Assembly (NCBI GenBank): GCA_964441505.1
Contig: CAYTUV010000005.1
Coordinates: forward strand, 62,001 to 126,000
Direction of reading: 5' to 3'
From: Fen-1258 sp964441505
GTDB taxonomy: Bacteria; Bacteroidota; Ignavibacteria; Ignavibacteriales; Melioribacteraceae
Length of the DNA: 64,000 nt
Below, in pieces: positions 1 to 9,100 of the stretch; positions within the stretch are counted from its first letter, which is position 1, and the number at the start of each line of letters is the position of its first letter. A model generated the notes under the pieces. It did not search any database, was not told where the DNA came from, and worked only from the letters and a program-made list of their open reading frames with translations. Position numbers and translations under genes: made by a program.

Positions 1-1167
1 ATATTCTGGACTAAGGTATCTAAAAAAATCCCAGGTTCAATAATTGCAATTATCGTTTCAACAATTCTTGTATCTTTCTTCGGGCTTAATGTGGAAACAA
101 TCGGCAGTCGTTTTGGTGAAATCCCCTCGGCACTTCCAACACCTACACTGCCTCATCTGGATTTTGCAACAATCAAAGGATTGATTCAACCAGCCACAAC
201 TATTGCAATACTGGCTGCCATTGAATCGCTTCTGTCTGCGGTTGTCTCTGACGGTATGATCGGTAAAAAACACAGATCGAATATTGAATTGATTGCCCAG
301 GGTACGGCAAATATTCTCTCTCCCTTATTCGGAGGAATCCCAGTTACAGGCGCCATAGCAAGAACAGTTGTAAATGTTAAAAACGGAGGACGTACACCAA
401 TTGCGGGAATGGTTCATGCGGTAGTTCTTCTTCTTATAATGTTGTTCTTTGGGTCGTGGGCAAAATTAATTCCAATGCCTACATTAGCAGCAATACTGGT
501 GATAGTTGCTTATAATATGAGTGAGTGGCGGTCCTTCAAGAATCTCCTTAAGAGTCCGCGCAGCGATGTGGTTGTTTTGGTAACTACATTTCTGCTTACG
601 GTAATTTTTGATTTAACAATTGCAATCGAAATAGGAATGCTTCTCGCTGTGTTCTTGTTTATGCACAGAATGGCAATGGTTACAAACGTTGGGGTTGTAA
701 CACGCGAGTTTAATGATGAAGATGATGAAGATACAGCCGATCCAAATGCCATCAGCAAAAAGAATGTACCTGAAGGAGTTGAAGTTTACGAAATTAACGG
801 ACCATTTTTCTTCGGAGCCGCATCCACATTTAAGGACGCTATTCGTTTGGTTGAAGATCCTCCAAAGGTTAGAATTATACGGATGCGAAATGTTCCGGCA
901 ATTGATGCAACTGGTCTACAGACACTTCGGGAGTTTTTTAAGGAATCAAAACAGATGGGGACAACGGTTGTACTATCCGATGTGCATACACAACCTTTAG
1001 TGGCATTAACACAAGCCGGTTTATTTGATCTCTTCGGTGAAAAAAACATCCACGGAAATATTGATGACGCATTGGATCGTGCACGGGAAATAGTGGAATT
1101 GCCTAAAATGGGAAGACCTGAAGGATTTGTTCCCACTGTAAAAAGAGATGAGAGTAAAAAACAATAA
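1..1167 (+). CDS. SulP-family anion transporter, 3' part (5' end outside window)
   Basis: The reading frame is open from base 1, and the GTG at 91 is an internal valine, so the N-terminal half of the membrane domain lies upstream of the window. The visible part holds the last membrane segments with SulP signatures (ESLLSAVVSDGM, then SPLFGGIPVTGAIART, about residues 70-125 of this fragment). A C-terminal cytoplasmic STAS domain follows (from about residue 260, with the AIDATGLQTL motif). SulP proteins move sulfate, bicarbonate or other anions, usually with Na+ or H+; the substrate cannot be read from this fragment. An acidic linker (EDDEDTADP) joins the membrane and STAS domains. The gene ends 266 bp before the next one, with a repeat in between. 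Confidence 0.93.
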   Translation: MFWTKVSKKIPGSIIAIIVSTILVSFFGLNVETIGSRFGEIPSALPTPTLPHLDFATIKGLIQPATTIAILAAIESLLSAVVSDGMIGKKHRSNIELIAQGTANILSPLFGGIPVTGAIARTVVNVKNGGRTPIAGMVHAVVLLLIMLFFGSWAKLIPMPTLAAILVIVAYNMSEWRSFKNLLKSPRSDVVVLVTTFLLTVIFDLTIAIEIGMLLAVFLFMHRMAMVTNVGVVTREFNDEDDEDTADPNAISKKNVPEGVEVYEINGPFFFGAASTFKDAIRLVEDPPKVRIIRMRNVPAIDATGLQTLREFFKESKQMGTTVVLSDVHTQPLVALTQAGLFDLFGEKNIHGNIDDALDRAREIVELPKMGRPEGFVPTVKRDESKKQ

Positions 1168-1304
1168 TTTAGCTAAGGAATCCAAATTGTTTTTAAACAG
1201 CTAAGCGCATCTAGAATCGGGTGGTAAATTAAACAGCGGATTGATAGTAGTTCTTGTTTTGAGTAAGTTCGTTTAAAAATAATTCTAAAGAGCATTTTTA
1301 TTAA

Positions 1305-1390
1305 GGGTAGTTCTAAAAACCTCAATACCCTTTGTGAACTTTGCGTTCTCTGCGTTAAATATTTACAAAAGATAGTTTTTAGAAGTACCC
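1305..1390. repeat. Short terminal-inverted-repeat element, copy 1 (86 bp)
   Basis: The element begins GGGTAGTTCTAAAAAC and ends with the near-complement GTTTTTAGAAGTACCC, which gives 16-bp terminal inverted repeats with one mismatch. Its reverse complement recurs at 18441-18537, where an extra 11 bp is present. TAA occurs directly outside both ends, possibly a target duplication. The interior carries GCGTTCTCTGCGTT. No transposase is present, so it resembles a MITE-like, non-autonomous element. Confidence 0.75.
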
Positions 1391-1433
1391 TAAATAACAT
1401 CTTATTCATTAGTCAAATCAAAAAGAGAGATTT

Positions 1434-2738
1434 ATGATCGAAAATCCGGAATCAAAAAAATCTGTATTCCGCTCTTTCTCTAAAAATTACTGGACCGTAA
1501 TTTTGATGGAGTTTTTTGAGCGGGGTTCTTATTACGGTGTTATGTCCATCCTTTCAGTTTACTTAGTAATGAATGTAAGTGAAGGCGGTCTTGGTTTTTC
1601 AAAAGAGAGTGTCGGTGTAATCAAAAGTACAATTACACCCCTTCTTTATTTCCTCCCGATACTTTCCGGTGCGATTGCCGACCGGTTTGGTTACCGTAAA
1701 ACTCTGATGTTCGCATTCACACTTTTGAGTCTGGGTTATTTTCTAACTTCACTATTTACAGCTTACCATCTGGTCTTTGCAAGTCTGCTTGTTATGGCTG
1801 TCGGTGCAGGATTCTTTAAACCAATTATTTCTGGAACAATTGCGCGAAGCACAAATCAATCAAATTCAACACTCGGATTCGGAATTTTTTATTGGTCGAT
1901 AAATCTTGGCGCCTTTATATTTCCGCTAATTCTTGTTCCGTTTCTTAAGCAATATTCTTATTCATATATTTTTATAATGGCCGCAATCGGTACAGGCTCG
2001 CTTTTAATGCTCAACTTTTTTGTTTACAAAGAACCCGCAAAACCGGAAAGCACAAAAACAATTGGTCAGGTTTTAACCGGGGCTATTCTTGTTCTTAAGG
2101 ATTTCAGATTTATCCTTATGATAGTAATCTATTCCGGCTTCTGGATTCTCTACTTCCAGATGTTTGACAGTGTTCTTTGGTACTTCAAGGATTATGTAGA
2201 CAAAACCCCGATTGATAAATTTGTTAATTCCATCCTTGGCATTTTTACAACAAATCCGCAATGGAAATTCGATGTTGAGCATGTAACTGTTATTAACGCC
2301 GGGACAATTATTCTTCTTCAGATTCTTGTTTCAAATCTTGTTAAGACTAAAAAAGCTTTGCCCACAATGATATTCGGAATCGGTCTAGGAACAATTGGAA
2401 TGGGTATTCTGGCAATTTCAACACATCCATTTGTATTCATCGCCGGAATAATTATTTTTTCAATCGGAGAGATGACAGCTCATCCAAAGTTTATTAGCTA
2501 TGTAGGACTAATTGCGCCGGAAGATAAGAAAGCGCTCTATCTCGGTTATTCATTCTTATACGGAGTGCTTGGCAGCGGCATCGGAGGAATACTCGGGGCA
2601 TCTCTCTACGTTCATTTTGTAGATAACTTACAAAACCCGACTTTACTCTGGATTATATTCAGCATGATAGGAGTGGTTACCATTATCGGTTTGCTTCTGT
2701 TTAATAAATTTCTTGCACCAAAAAATGTACATGCATAG
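1434..2738 (+). CDS. POT/PTR-family proton-coupled oligopeptide transporter (MFS)
   Basis: This 434-residue inner-membrane protein should have about 12-14 helices. The N-terminus has the POT-type motif MEFFERGSYYGV (residues 26-37), and the MFS motif A variant GAIADRFGYRKT follows around residue 80. POT proteins import di- and tripeptides with protons; some members carry other substrates, so the substrate is inferred from the family. A purine-rich AAAGAGAG lies just upstream of the ATG. The Wzi-like gene starts 8 bp after the stop, so the two are probably co-transcribed. No truncation is seen. Confidence 0.88.
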   Translation: MIENPESKKSVFRSFSKNYWTVILMEFFERGSYYGVMSILSVYLVMNVSEGGLGFSKESVGVIKSTITPLLYFLPILSGAIADRFGYRKTLMFAFTLLSLGYFLTSLFTAYHLVFASLLVMAVGAGFFKPIISGTIARSTNQSNSTLGFGIFYWSINLGAFIFPLILVPFLKQYSYSYIFIMAAIGTGSLLMLNFFVYKEPAKPESTKTIGQVLTGAILVLKDFRFILMIVIYSGFWILYFQMFDSVLWYFKDYVDKTPIDKFVNSILGIFTTNPQWKFDVEHVTVINAGTIILLQILVSNLVKTKKALPTMIFGIGLGTIGMGILAISTHPFVFIAGIIIFSIGEMTAHPKFISYVGLIAPEDKKALYLGYSFLYGVLGSGIGGILGASLYVHFVDNLQNPTLLWIIFSMIGVVTIIGLLLFNKFLAPKNVHA

Positions 2739-2746
2739 ATGAAATT

Positions 2747-4435
2747 ATGAGAAAGATTTTATTAAGAATATTTTTCACTATTTGCTTCCTGCTGCTTGTC
2801 TCACGCTTAACCGCACAGCAGGAGAAGGTACCTATCGATCATCAGGTTTATATTTTTATTAAAGAGATGAGCGTTAAAAATATTCTCGGGTTTATTCATG
2901 ATGATAGTCCGGGCATGTCGCGTGCTGAAGTTAGAAAGTATCTCGGATTAATCTCATCCTGTTCAAGCGAGATCAGCGCGACTGAAAAAAACCTGCTCAG
3001 GAAATTTCAGAACGAATTTTATGATGACCAAGCCGACAGTACAAATACATTTCAACTTTTAGGAAAGAGTGCCGGATTTTCTACGGATCGCAGCGATCTA
3101 TTTTCCGACAAAACAAAATATATTTATGCTTATCGAAGTGATGGAGCCAATTATTATCTGAACGTTCTGGGAAGAGCATTGTACGGCCAGAATCTCGAAC
3201 CATACGTTAATAATTCTTGGCTTTATGATATCGGGTTCCGGTTTAGAGGAACATTATTTGATAAACTCGGTTACAGCTTAACTGTCCAGAAGGGCGGTGT
3301 GAGCGGTTCTTCCGAATTTGCACCAACACTGGATCCGCGTTTAAAATATAATTTTAAGTATGTGGAAAATTATGAAAACATAAGCAATTATGATTTTACA
3401 GAAGGCTACATGCGTTATTATACAGAACCACTGAAGGATATGTCGCTTTCATTTCAACTTGGAAGGGAAAAGATCAAATTCGGTTATGGTTACGGAAGTA
3501 AGTTAATCTTGTCGGGTAATCATCCGGTTCTGGATTTTTTCAAAATGGATTTTAATTACGGCATCTTTAGTTTTACTTCTTTACATGCTTCTACAGTTGG
3601 TGATTTTAGTATTGAGCGTGAACTAAACTATACCAAATTCATCGCCATCAATCGTTTTAAACTTCACTTCGATAATGTGATCGAATTCGGACTCGGTGAA
3701 AACATAATCTATTCCGGCAGAGGAATTGATCTTGCATATTTTAATCCCTTAGCCTTCTATAAATTCGAAGAGATGTCTTTGCAGGATAGGGACAACGGTG
3801 CGCTATGGCTGGATTTTCAAACGCATCCAATCAAGAATCTTGAATTACAGGGTACATATTTCCTGGATGATAATCCGTTGGGCAATCTGCAGGATTTCTC
3901 CAACTTCATTAATAAAACCGGTTATCAGCTGGGCGCGTTCTGGTACTCTCCGTTCTCAATAGACGATTTATCATTCATCTTAGAGTACACAAGAATTCGT
4001 CCGTATGTCTATTCACATACAAATCCGAAGAATAGTTACACCGCATGGAATCAGATACTTGGACATCAGATCGGACCGAACTCGGACGAAATATTTACAC
4101 GCATTGCCTACAACGTGAATGATTGGATTCGCTTAAATTTTGACTACCGATATATCCGTCATGGAGAGAACATTTACGATTCGCAAGGCGCCCTTTCGTT
4201 TAATGCGGGAGGAGATGCGTTTGTACCGCATAGAACAAACATTGATCCAGTACGGATAGAATTTCTTGATGGAGAAAGAATCAACACGAATATCTTCACC
4301 ATTGGTTTTAGATTTGAACCGGTACGTCAGTTTATCTTCGATCTTGTACTGGTAGAAGTAATGAAAAAAAATATCACACACGATATTTCTGATAATTCGG
4401 GTTATGCGTATTTGAAGATGATGTTTGAGATGTGA
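2747..4435 (+). CDS. Exported Wzi-like capsule-assembly beta-barrel protein
   Basis: The 562-residue product starts with a signal peptide (MRKILLRIFFTICFLLLVSR, cleavage probably after LTA). The rest alternates polar and aromatic residues as in an outer-membrane beta-barrel, with GREKIKFGYGYGSK near residue 240 and DLAYFNPLAFYKFEEMS near residue 330. This pattern fits the capsule assembly Wzi family (Caps_assemb_Wzi), whose members bind capsular polysaccharide at the cell surface. Length is close to the family norm. No capsule biosynthesis cluster lies next to it; the upstream neighbour is a POT transporter. The family call is recognition by eye, so another barrel family is possible. Confidence 0.6.
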   Translation: MRKILLRIFFTICFLLLVSRLTAQQEKVPIDHQVYIFIKEMSVKNILGFIHDDSPGMSRAEVRKYLGLISSCSSEISATEKNLLRKFQNEFYDDQADSTNTFQLLGKSAGFSTDRSDLFSDKTKYIYAYRSDGANYYLNVLGRALYGQNLEPYVNNSWLYDIGFRFRGTLFDKLGYSLTVQKGGVSGSSEFAPTLDPRLKYNFKYVENYENISNYDFTEGYMRYYTEPLKDMSLSFQLGREKIKFGYGYGSKLILSGNHPVLDFFKMDFNYGIFSFTSLHASTVGDFSIERELNYTKFIAINRFKLHFDNVIEFGLGENIIYSGRGIDLAYFNPLAFYKFEEMSLQDRDNGALWLDFQTHPIKNLELQGTYFLDDNPLGNLQDFSNFINKTGYQLGAFWYSPFSIDDLSFILEYTRIRPYVYSHTNPKNSYTAWNQILGHQIGPNSDEIFTRIAYNVNDWIRLNFDYRYIRHGENIYDSQGALSFNAGGDAFVPHRTNIDPVRIEFLDGERINTNIFTIGFRFEPVRQFIFDLVLVEVMKKNITHDISDNSGYAYLKMMFEM

Positions 4436-4459
4436 TCTGAAAAAAAATCAAAGTTTTAC

Positions 4460-4483
4460 CGGGGTGTGAATGACCACACCCCG
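4460..4483 (-). terminator. Hairpin between convergent genes, probable terminator
   Basis: CGGGGTGTG (4460-4468) pairs perfectly with CACACCCCG (4475-4483) around a 6-base loop. An A-run at 4440-4447 gives a U-tract about 12 nt beyond the stem for minus-strand transcripts of the cyclodeaminase gene. The spacing is longer than usual. It may also block read-through from the plus-strand Wzi-like gene. Confidence 0.5.
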
Positions 4484-4497
4484 TATTAACATCTTTC

Positions 4498-5484
4498 CTA
4501 AAAACTAAAATCCGTTCCAACTTTCATTTCTAAAGCTTTGTTGTAGACATGAAAAGCCGTTGATAAATCCTGGATTGCAAGACCAACGCTCTTGAAGAGA
4601 GTAATTTCTTCATCATTCTCTCGGCCTGTAATTTTATTTGTAATTACATCGCCGAGCGAACCGTGAACTTTATCCCAGCTCCATTTACCCTCCTGTACGG
4701 GAATAATAAAATCACCGGCCTCGGGTTTGCATGCGTCAATAAGATCGCAAATAATTTTTGATTTAATCACCGTCTTTGTGTCGAGTTCCCTCATAGCAGG
4801 GGCATGAGAGCCGGCTCCGTTAATGTGAGTACCCGGCTTAATCCAATCTCCGTCAATTATAGGATCCTTTGCGCTTGTAATCAAGGTAACTATATCCGCC
4901 CCGCTTACAGCATCCTTTGCATTCTCGGCTAAAACAATTTCGCATTTAATTATTTCTTTTAGTGATTTCTTGAATGCTTCTTTTTTCTCAATCGGATCGA
5001 GAGAGAAGAGAATTAATTTCTCAATTTTGCGGGCGCAGTCAATTGCCCATGCATGTGTTCTTGCCATTCCGCCTGTCCCAAATAGAGTGTGCACCTTTGC
5101 GTTTTTTCGTGCAAGGAGTTTTGTTGCCAAACCGGATACACCACCGGTTCGCATTGCGGTTAAATAACCGCCATCCATCAATGAAATGGGCGCCCCGGTT
5201 TTTTCATCAAGAAGAATTATTGTTCCAAGTATTGTCGGAAGATTATACTTGGGCATGTTGTCTTTGTACACTGTAACAACTTTTGCACCCAGTGCGCCGA
5301 TACCTTTTAAATATGCGGGCATAAAAAGCGCAAGCCCATTATGGTCGGGTGTAAGAATTGGCGTACGTAACGGCATAACAGCTTTTCCTTCGGAAAGATC
5401 TGTAAACGCTTTCTCAAGAATATCAATCGTGTCGCTCATGTTCAGTACTTTCATAACATCGTTTTTAGAAAGTAATTTTGTCAT
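4498..5484 (-). CDS. Ornithine cyclodeaminase/mu-crystallin family dehydrogenase
   Basis: The product has 328 residues, the usual size of this family. It carries the NAD(P)-binding loop GTGGMARTHAWAIDCAR near residues 136-152 and the family segment KPGTHINGAGSHAPAMRELD around residue 220. Members include ornithine cyclodeaminase, archaeal-type alanine dehydrogenase and ketimine reductases, all cytosolic imine or amino-acid redox enzymes; the sequence alone does not pick the substrate. The gene stands alone, convergent with the Wzi-like gene, and a decayed nitroreductase lies upstream. Confidence 0.85.
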   Translation of the reverse strand: MTKLLSKNDVMKVLNMSDTIDILEKAFTDLSEGKAVMPLRTPILTPDHNGLALFMPAYLKGIGALGAKVVTVYKDNMPKYNLPTILGTIILLDEKTGAPISLMDGGYLTAMRTGGVSGLATKLLARKNAKVHTLFGTGGMARTHAWAIDCARKIEKLILFSLDPIEKKEAFKKSLKEIIKCEIVLAENAKDAVSGADIVTLITSAKDPIIDGDWIKPGTHINGAGSHAPAMRELDTKTVIKSKIICDLIDACKPEAGDFIIPVQEGKWSWDKVHGSLGDVITNKITGRENDEEITLFKSVGLAIQDLSTAFHVYNKALEMKVGTDFSF

Positions 5485-5569
5485 TGCTTGCCTCGCCTTT
5501 TATAATTTTGTATTGAAAAATTACCAATAAATCGTTTCTGCAACAACATGATTCAATTGATAAAATAGA

Positions 5570-5960
5570 TTATGCTTCAGAGGTGAGATACAATTTCTTC
5601 CAGATTTTTTCTTTTGATTCAGGAACAACAGTATTTCCAGCCGGATAACCAACAACGAGAATCAAAAAAGGCTTTTCATTTGAAGACCGCAACAAAAGAG
5701 CATTTTAAAAATTCATAGGGCTTGGAGTATGGGTGAGAGCAACAAGTCCTGCATGGTGAATTGCGGTGATTAATATTCCGGTTGCTATACCAACCGATTT
5801 TTTTGTGTAGTAAAGTTTTTTCTTTTCGCTGTTTATCTCTTCAAATTTCTTTTAAAAAATAACGATGGGGTAGGAAGCTGTTTCAAGGAAAGGTTTTTCG
5901 GAATCGGTTCGAGTGGTTCAAGATCGTTAAGTCACTCCTGCGGCACGAACATTAGCGTCA
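5570..5960 (-). pseudogene. Decayed nitroreductase-family gene (C-terminal remnant)
   Basis: Reading the minus strand gives a clear nitroreductase C-terminus: KSVGIATGILITAIHHAGLV, then ALTHTPSPMNF, then NEKPFLILVVGYPAGNTVVP, ending at the TAA at 5570-5572. The frame is broken. TAA interrupts after VIF and again after SPMNF, where family members usually have Leu. A one-base loss near 5900 separates LNDLEPLEPIP from EKPFLE. A TGA near 5934 stands where the family would have Trp. The N-terminal FMN-binding part was not found upstream. Living relatives are FMN-dependent NAD(P)H oxidoreductases. The defects are read directly; the family is recognised from its C-terminal motifs. Confidence 0.82.
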
Positions 5961-5985
5961 ACTTAGTAGAAGTTTATTGTTATAA

Positions 5986-6093
5986 CCCCGACTTTTTAAG
6001 TCGGGGGAAAGAAACAATAGCACAAAAGCCAAGGGCTTCAGCCCAAATTGTTGCTTTGGTTTGGACTATCCGAAGGATTCCTTTGGATAGTCC
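5986..6093. repeat. Cluster of three hairpins, REP-like intergenic unit
   Basis: Three palindromes lie in 108 bp. CCCCGACTT/AAGTCGGGG (5986-6006) has a TTT loop. GGGC/GCCC (6033-6044) has a 4-base loop. A 14-bp stem GGACTATCCGAAGG/CCTTTGGATAGTCC (6063-6093) has a 3-base loop and one G-T pair. The unit lies in gene-free DNA between the decayed nitroreductase and the end of the first kinase. It resembles REP or IS200-type end structures, but no transposase is nearby. Confidence 0.55.
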
Positions 6094-6158
6094 AGAATTT
6101 TGAGCGAGTTAGTATTATGGATAAAAAACCATTGTCACGCAATTATTTAATTCAAGCT

Positions 6159-9100
6159 CTATTTAGGAAATGTTAATGTGAAAATAGTGCCCATTCCTTT
6201 TTCGCTTTGAACATCGATCTGAATATTGTTCAGTTCGCAATATTTTTTTACAAGCGCCAATCCAAGACCATTACCGTCATATGCGCGTGAGTAGCCCTGA
6301 TCTTCCTGTGAAAAAGCAGTGAAAAGTCGTTTCAAATATTCTTTGCTCATTCCTATACCTGTATCTTCTATTCGGACTACACTATTTCCGTGATGATTTT
6401 TTTCGGCGTAAATACGTACATGACCCTTCTCTGTAAATTTAATTGCGTTATCAATGATATGTATCAATAATTGTTCGGTGGAATATTGGTCAACGTTCGC
6501 GAATAGTGAATCTGATTTCTGAACAAGATCGAATTTTACTTTGTTTTCATTAACCGACCCAATGAGTTGATGAAAAACATCTTTTAAAATATCGTTATAA
6601 ATATCAGTTTGCTTAGGAACATTAACAAAGCCGCCCGATTTAAGATCCGACATATTCAAAATTAATTCAATTGTCCTGATAATTCTTTTACCGGCATTGC
6701 TGGTTGCTAAAAAATATTCGTCTAGATCCTCGGTTAGATGCTCGCGTTCTTCCAATATTTCTTTGATATAAGTTGAAAAACTTAAAAGAATATTTAATGG
6801 TGTACGGACTTCATGAGACATTTGAGCAAGAAATTCAGATTTCAGTTTATCTGATTGCTCGGCGTGCTCTTTTGCCTTAATCAGTTCTTCTCTGGCTATT
6901 ATATCTTTAGTAATATCGCTTGCAACGCCAATTAATGCTATCTGTTTTCCATTTTCATCCCTAATTGGGGCGGATGATAAATGTACCGGAAAGTCCGTCC
7001 CATCTTTTTTGCGATTCATAACCTCGCCGTACCAGCCGCCGTCTTTTGTTTTAGGAAGAATATCATAAGTCGTTTTATTAGCAACACTCTGTGAACGGAC
7101 AAGGCTTATATCTTTCCCTATCAACTCCTGTTCACTATACCCATAGGTTTCCCTGAAAGCATTATTAGTAAAGAGAATTTTATTTTCATGATCGGTAATT
7201 GTAACGCATTCTCTTACGCTTTCAATTGCATTAGCCAGCAATAAAATTTTTTCTTCAGATATCTTTCGCTCGGTTATATCCTCTTTTAAAGCTAAGAAGA
7301 ATATTCTATCGTTTTTAATAGGTACAATTGTAGCAGATTCCCAATACGAATCACCGTTCTTTTTTCTATTATGAAATTCACCACGCCATTCTTTTCCCGA
7401 TTTAATTGTTTCCCAAAGTATATTATAATCTTCGTCTGATTTCTCACCCGATTTCAGTATGCTTGGCTTTTTTCCTTTAACTTCTTCTAAAGTATAACCG
7501 GTCAATTCAATAAACTTCCGATTAACATATTCAATTTTACCTTCTTCGTCAGTTATCATAATTGTAACAGGGCTATTTTCTACCGCTCTTGAAAGCAATA
7601 AAATTTGTTCTTCTGAATTTTTACGTTCGGTAATATCAATTATAGTACCTCGCAAACCGAGAACTTTTCCATTCTTGATTATAGGGCTTGAAAATATCAT
7701 CACCGGAAAAGTAGTTCCATTTTTTCTTAATGCTGTATATTCATGTGTAGTTGTTTCTTCACCTCTCATCACTCTTAAAACATTTTCAGCGGCAATAGAT
7801 CTTTCCTTCGGATCAATCATTTCGAGCGCAGTTAATTTTTGAGAAAAATCTTCTTTTGAGTACCCGAATAATTTGAAAGATACTTCGTTGGTATATGTCA
7901 GTGTACCGTTCTCATCTGTTTCAAAAATAATTTGAGGAAGAAGTTCAGCCATGTCCTTAAATTTTCTTTCACTATCTATCAAAGCAGCTTCGGATTTTTT
8001 ACGTTCAGTAATATCATGCGCAACCCCTTGCAATCCAATTACTTTGCCTTCCCGGAAAATCGGATTTTCATATACTTCCAAGAATATTGCATAGCCGGCG
8101 GCATGTTTAACTTCAACGAGAATTGGATCTTTAGTCAGCTCACCGCGCAAGTGGGTATGGGTTCTCTCTTTTGCAATTTTATTTATTGCCGAATCTGTTA
8201 CAAACCAGTCTTTAGCGGAAAGCCAGTTATTAATTGAGTAACCGGTAATTTTTTCTATTGTTGGAGATGCATAAGTGTTATTGCCATCAGAATCTTGTGT
8301 ATAGAAGAAGAGATGAGGAGTGCCTTCAATTATTCCGCTCATTCTAATTAAGTTTTCTTTTAAGGAGTCTTCTAATATTATTCTTTCGGTAATATCTCTT
8401 GCTATCAATTGATATCCCGTTAGTTTTCCACCATCCATATTTAATTTTACATTTTGCTCAAGCCATTTAATTTCACCCGATTTTGTGTAAAAAGGAAATT
8501 GGAGACTGCTTTCTTCATTCTTATTAATGAATTGACGGTAATAAAATGTGCGGACTTTCTTCTTATAATCTTCATGCACCAAATCCAAATAATTGAATGA
8601 AGTAATTTCTTGGGGTGTATAGCCCGAGAATTTTAGAGCAGCATCGTTTGCAAAAATGAAGTTCCCATTTTTATCCGTAAGTAAAATTAATTCAGCAGCG
8701 TTCTCGATTAGTTGTCTGTATTTTTTTTCGGATTCGATTAATGCTTCTTCTGCAATTTTGCGCACAGTAATATCCCTCATAGCTCCATCAATATGATCCG
8801 GCCGGCCATTCATATCCAAAATCAAACGGGCATTTATTGAAACATTTCTAATTCCACCGGTCTTTGTCTTCATCTTCAATTCATAATCTTTCAGTTCGCC
8901 CTTTTCCTGAATATTTTTTATCAAGGTGCTTCGATCTGATGGATTATAATAGAAATCCGTAATCTGGCGGCCAATGAGCTCCTCTCTTGAAAAATCAGTA
9001 ATGTGTTTAATAGAAGGGCTTATCTCGGAAACAATCCCGTCAAGCTTAACCTGATAGAATACATCCTGAACATTTTCAAAAATCTCTCTGTATTTCTCTT

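Noticed and set aside
1173..1409. Open frame of 78 codons on the minus strand
   Set aside because: It covers repeat element A and has no recognisable protein features.
4460..4483. Operator-like palindrome upstream of the cyclodeaminase gene
   Set aside because: It lies downstream of both convergent genes, so a terminator is the better reading.
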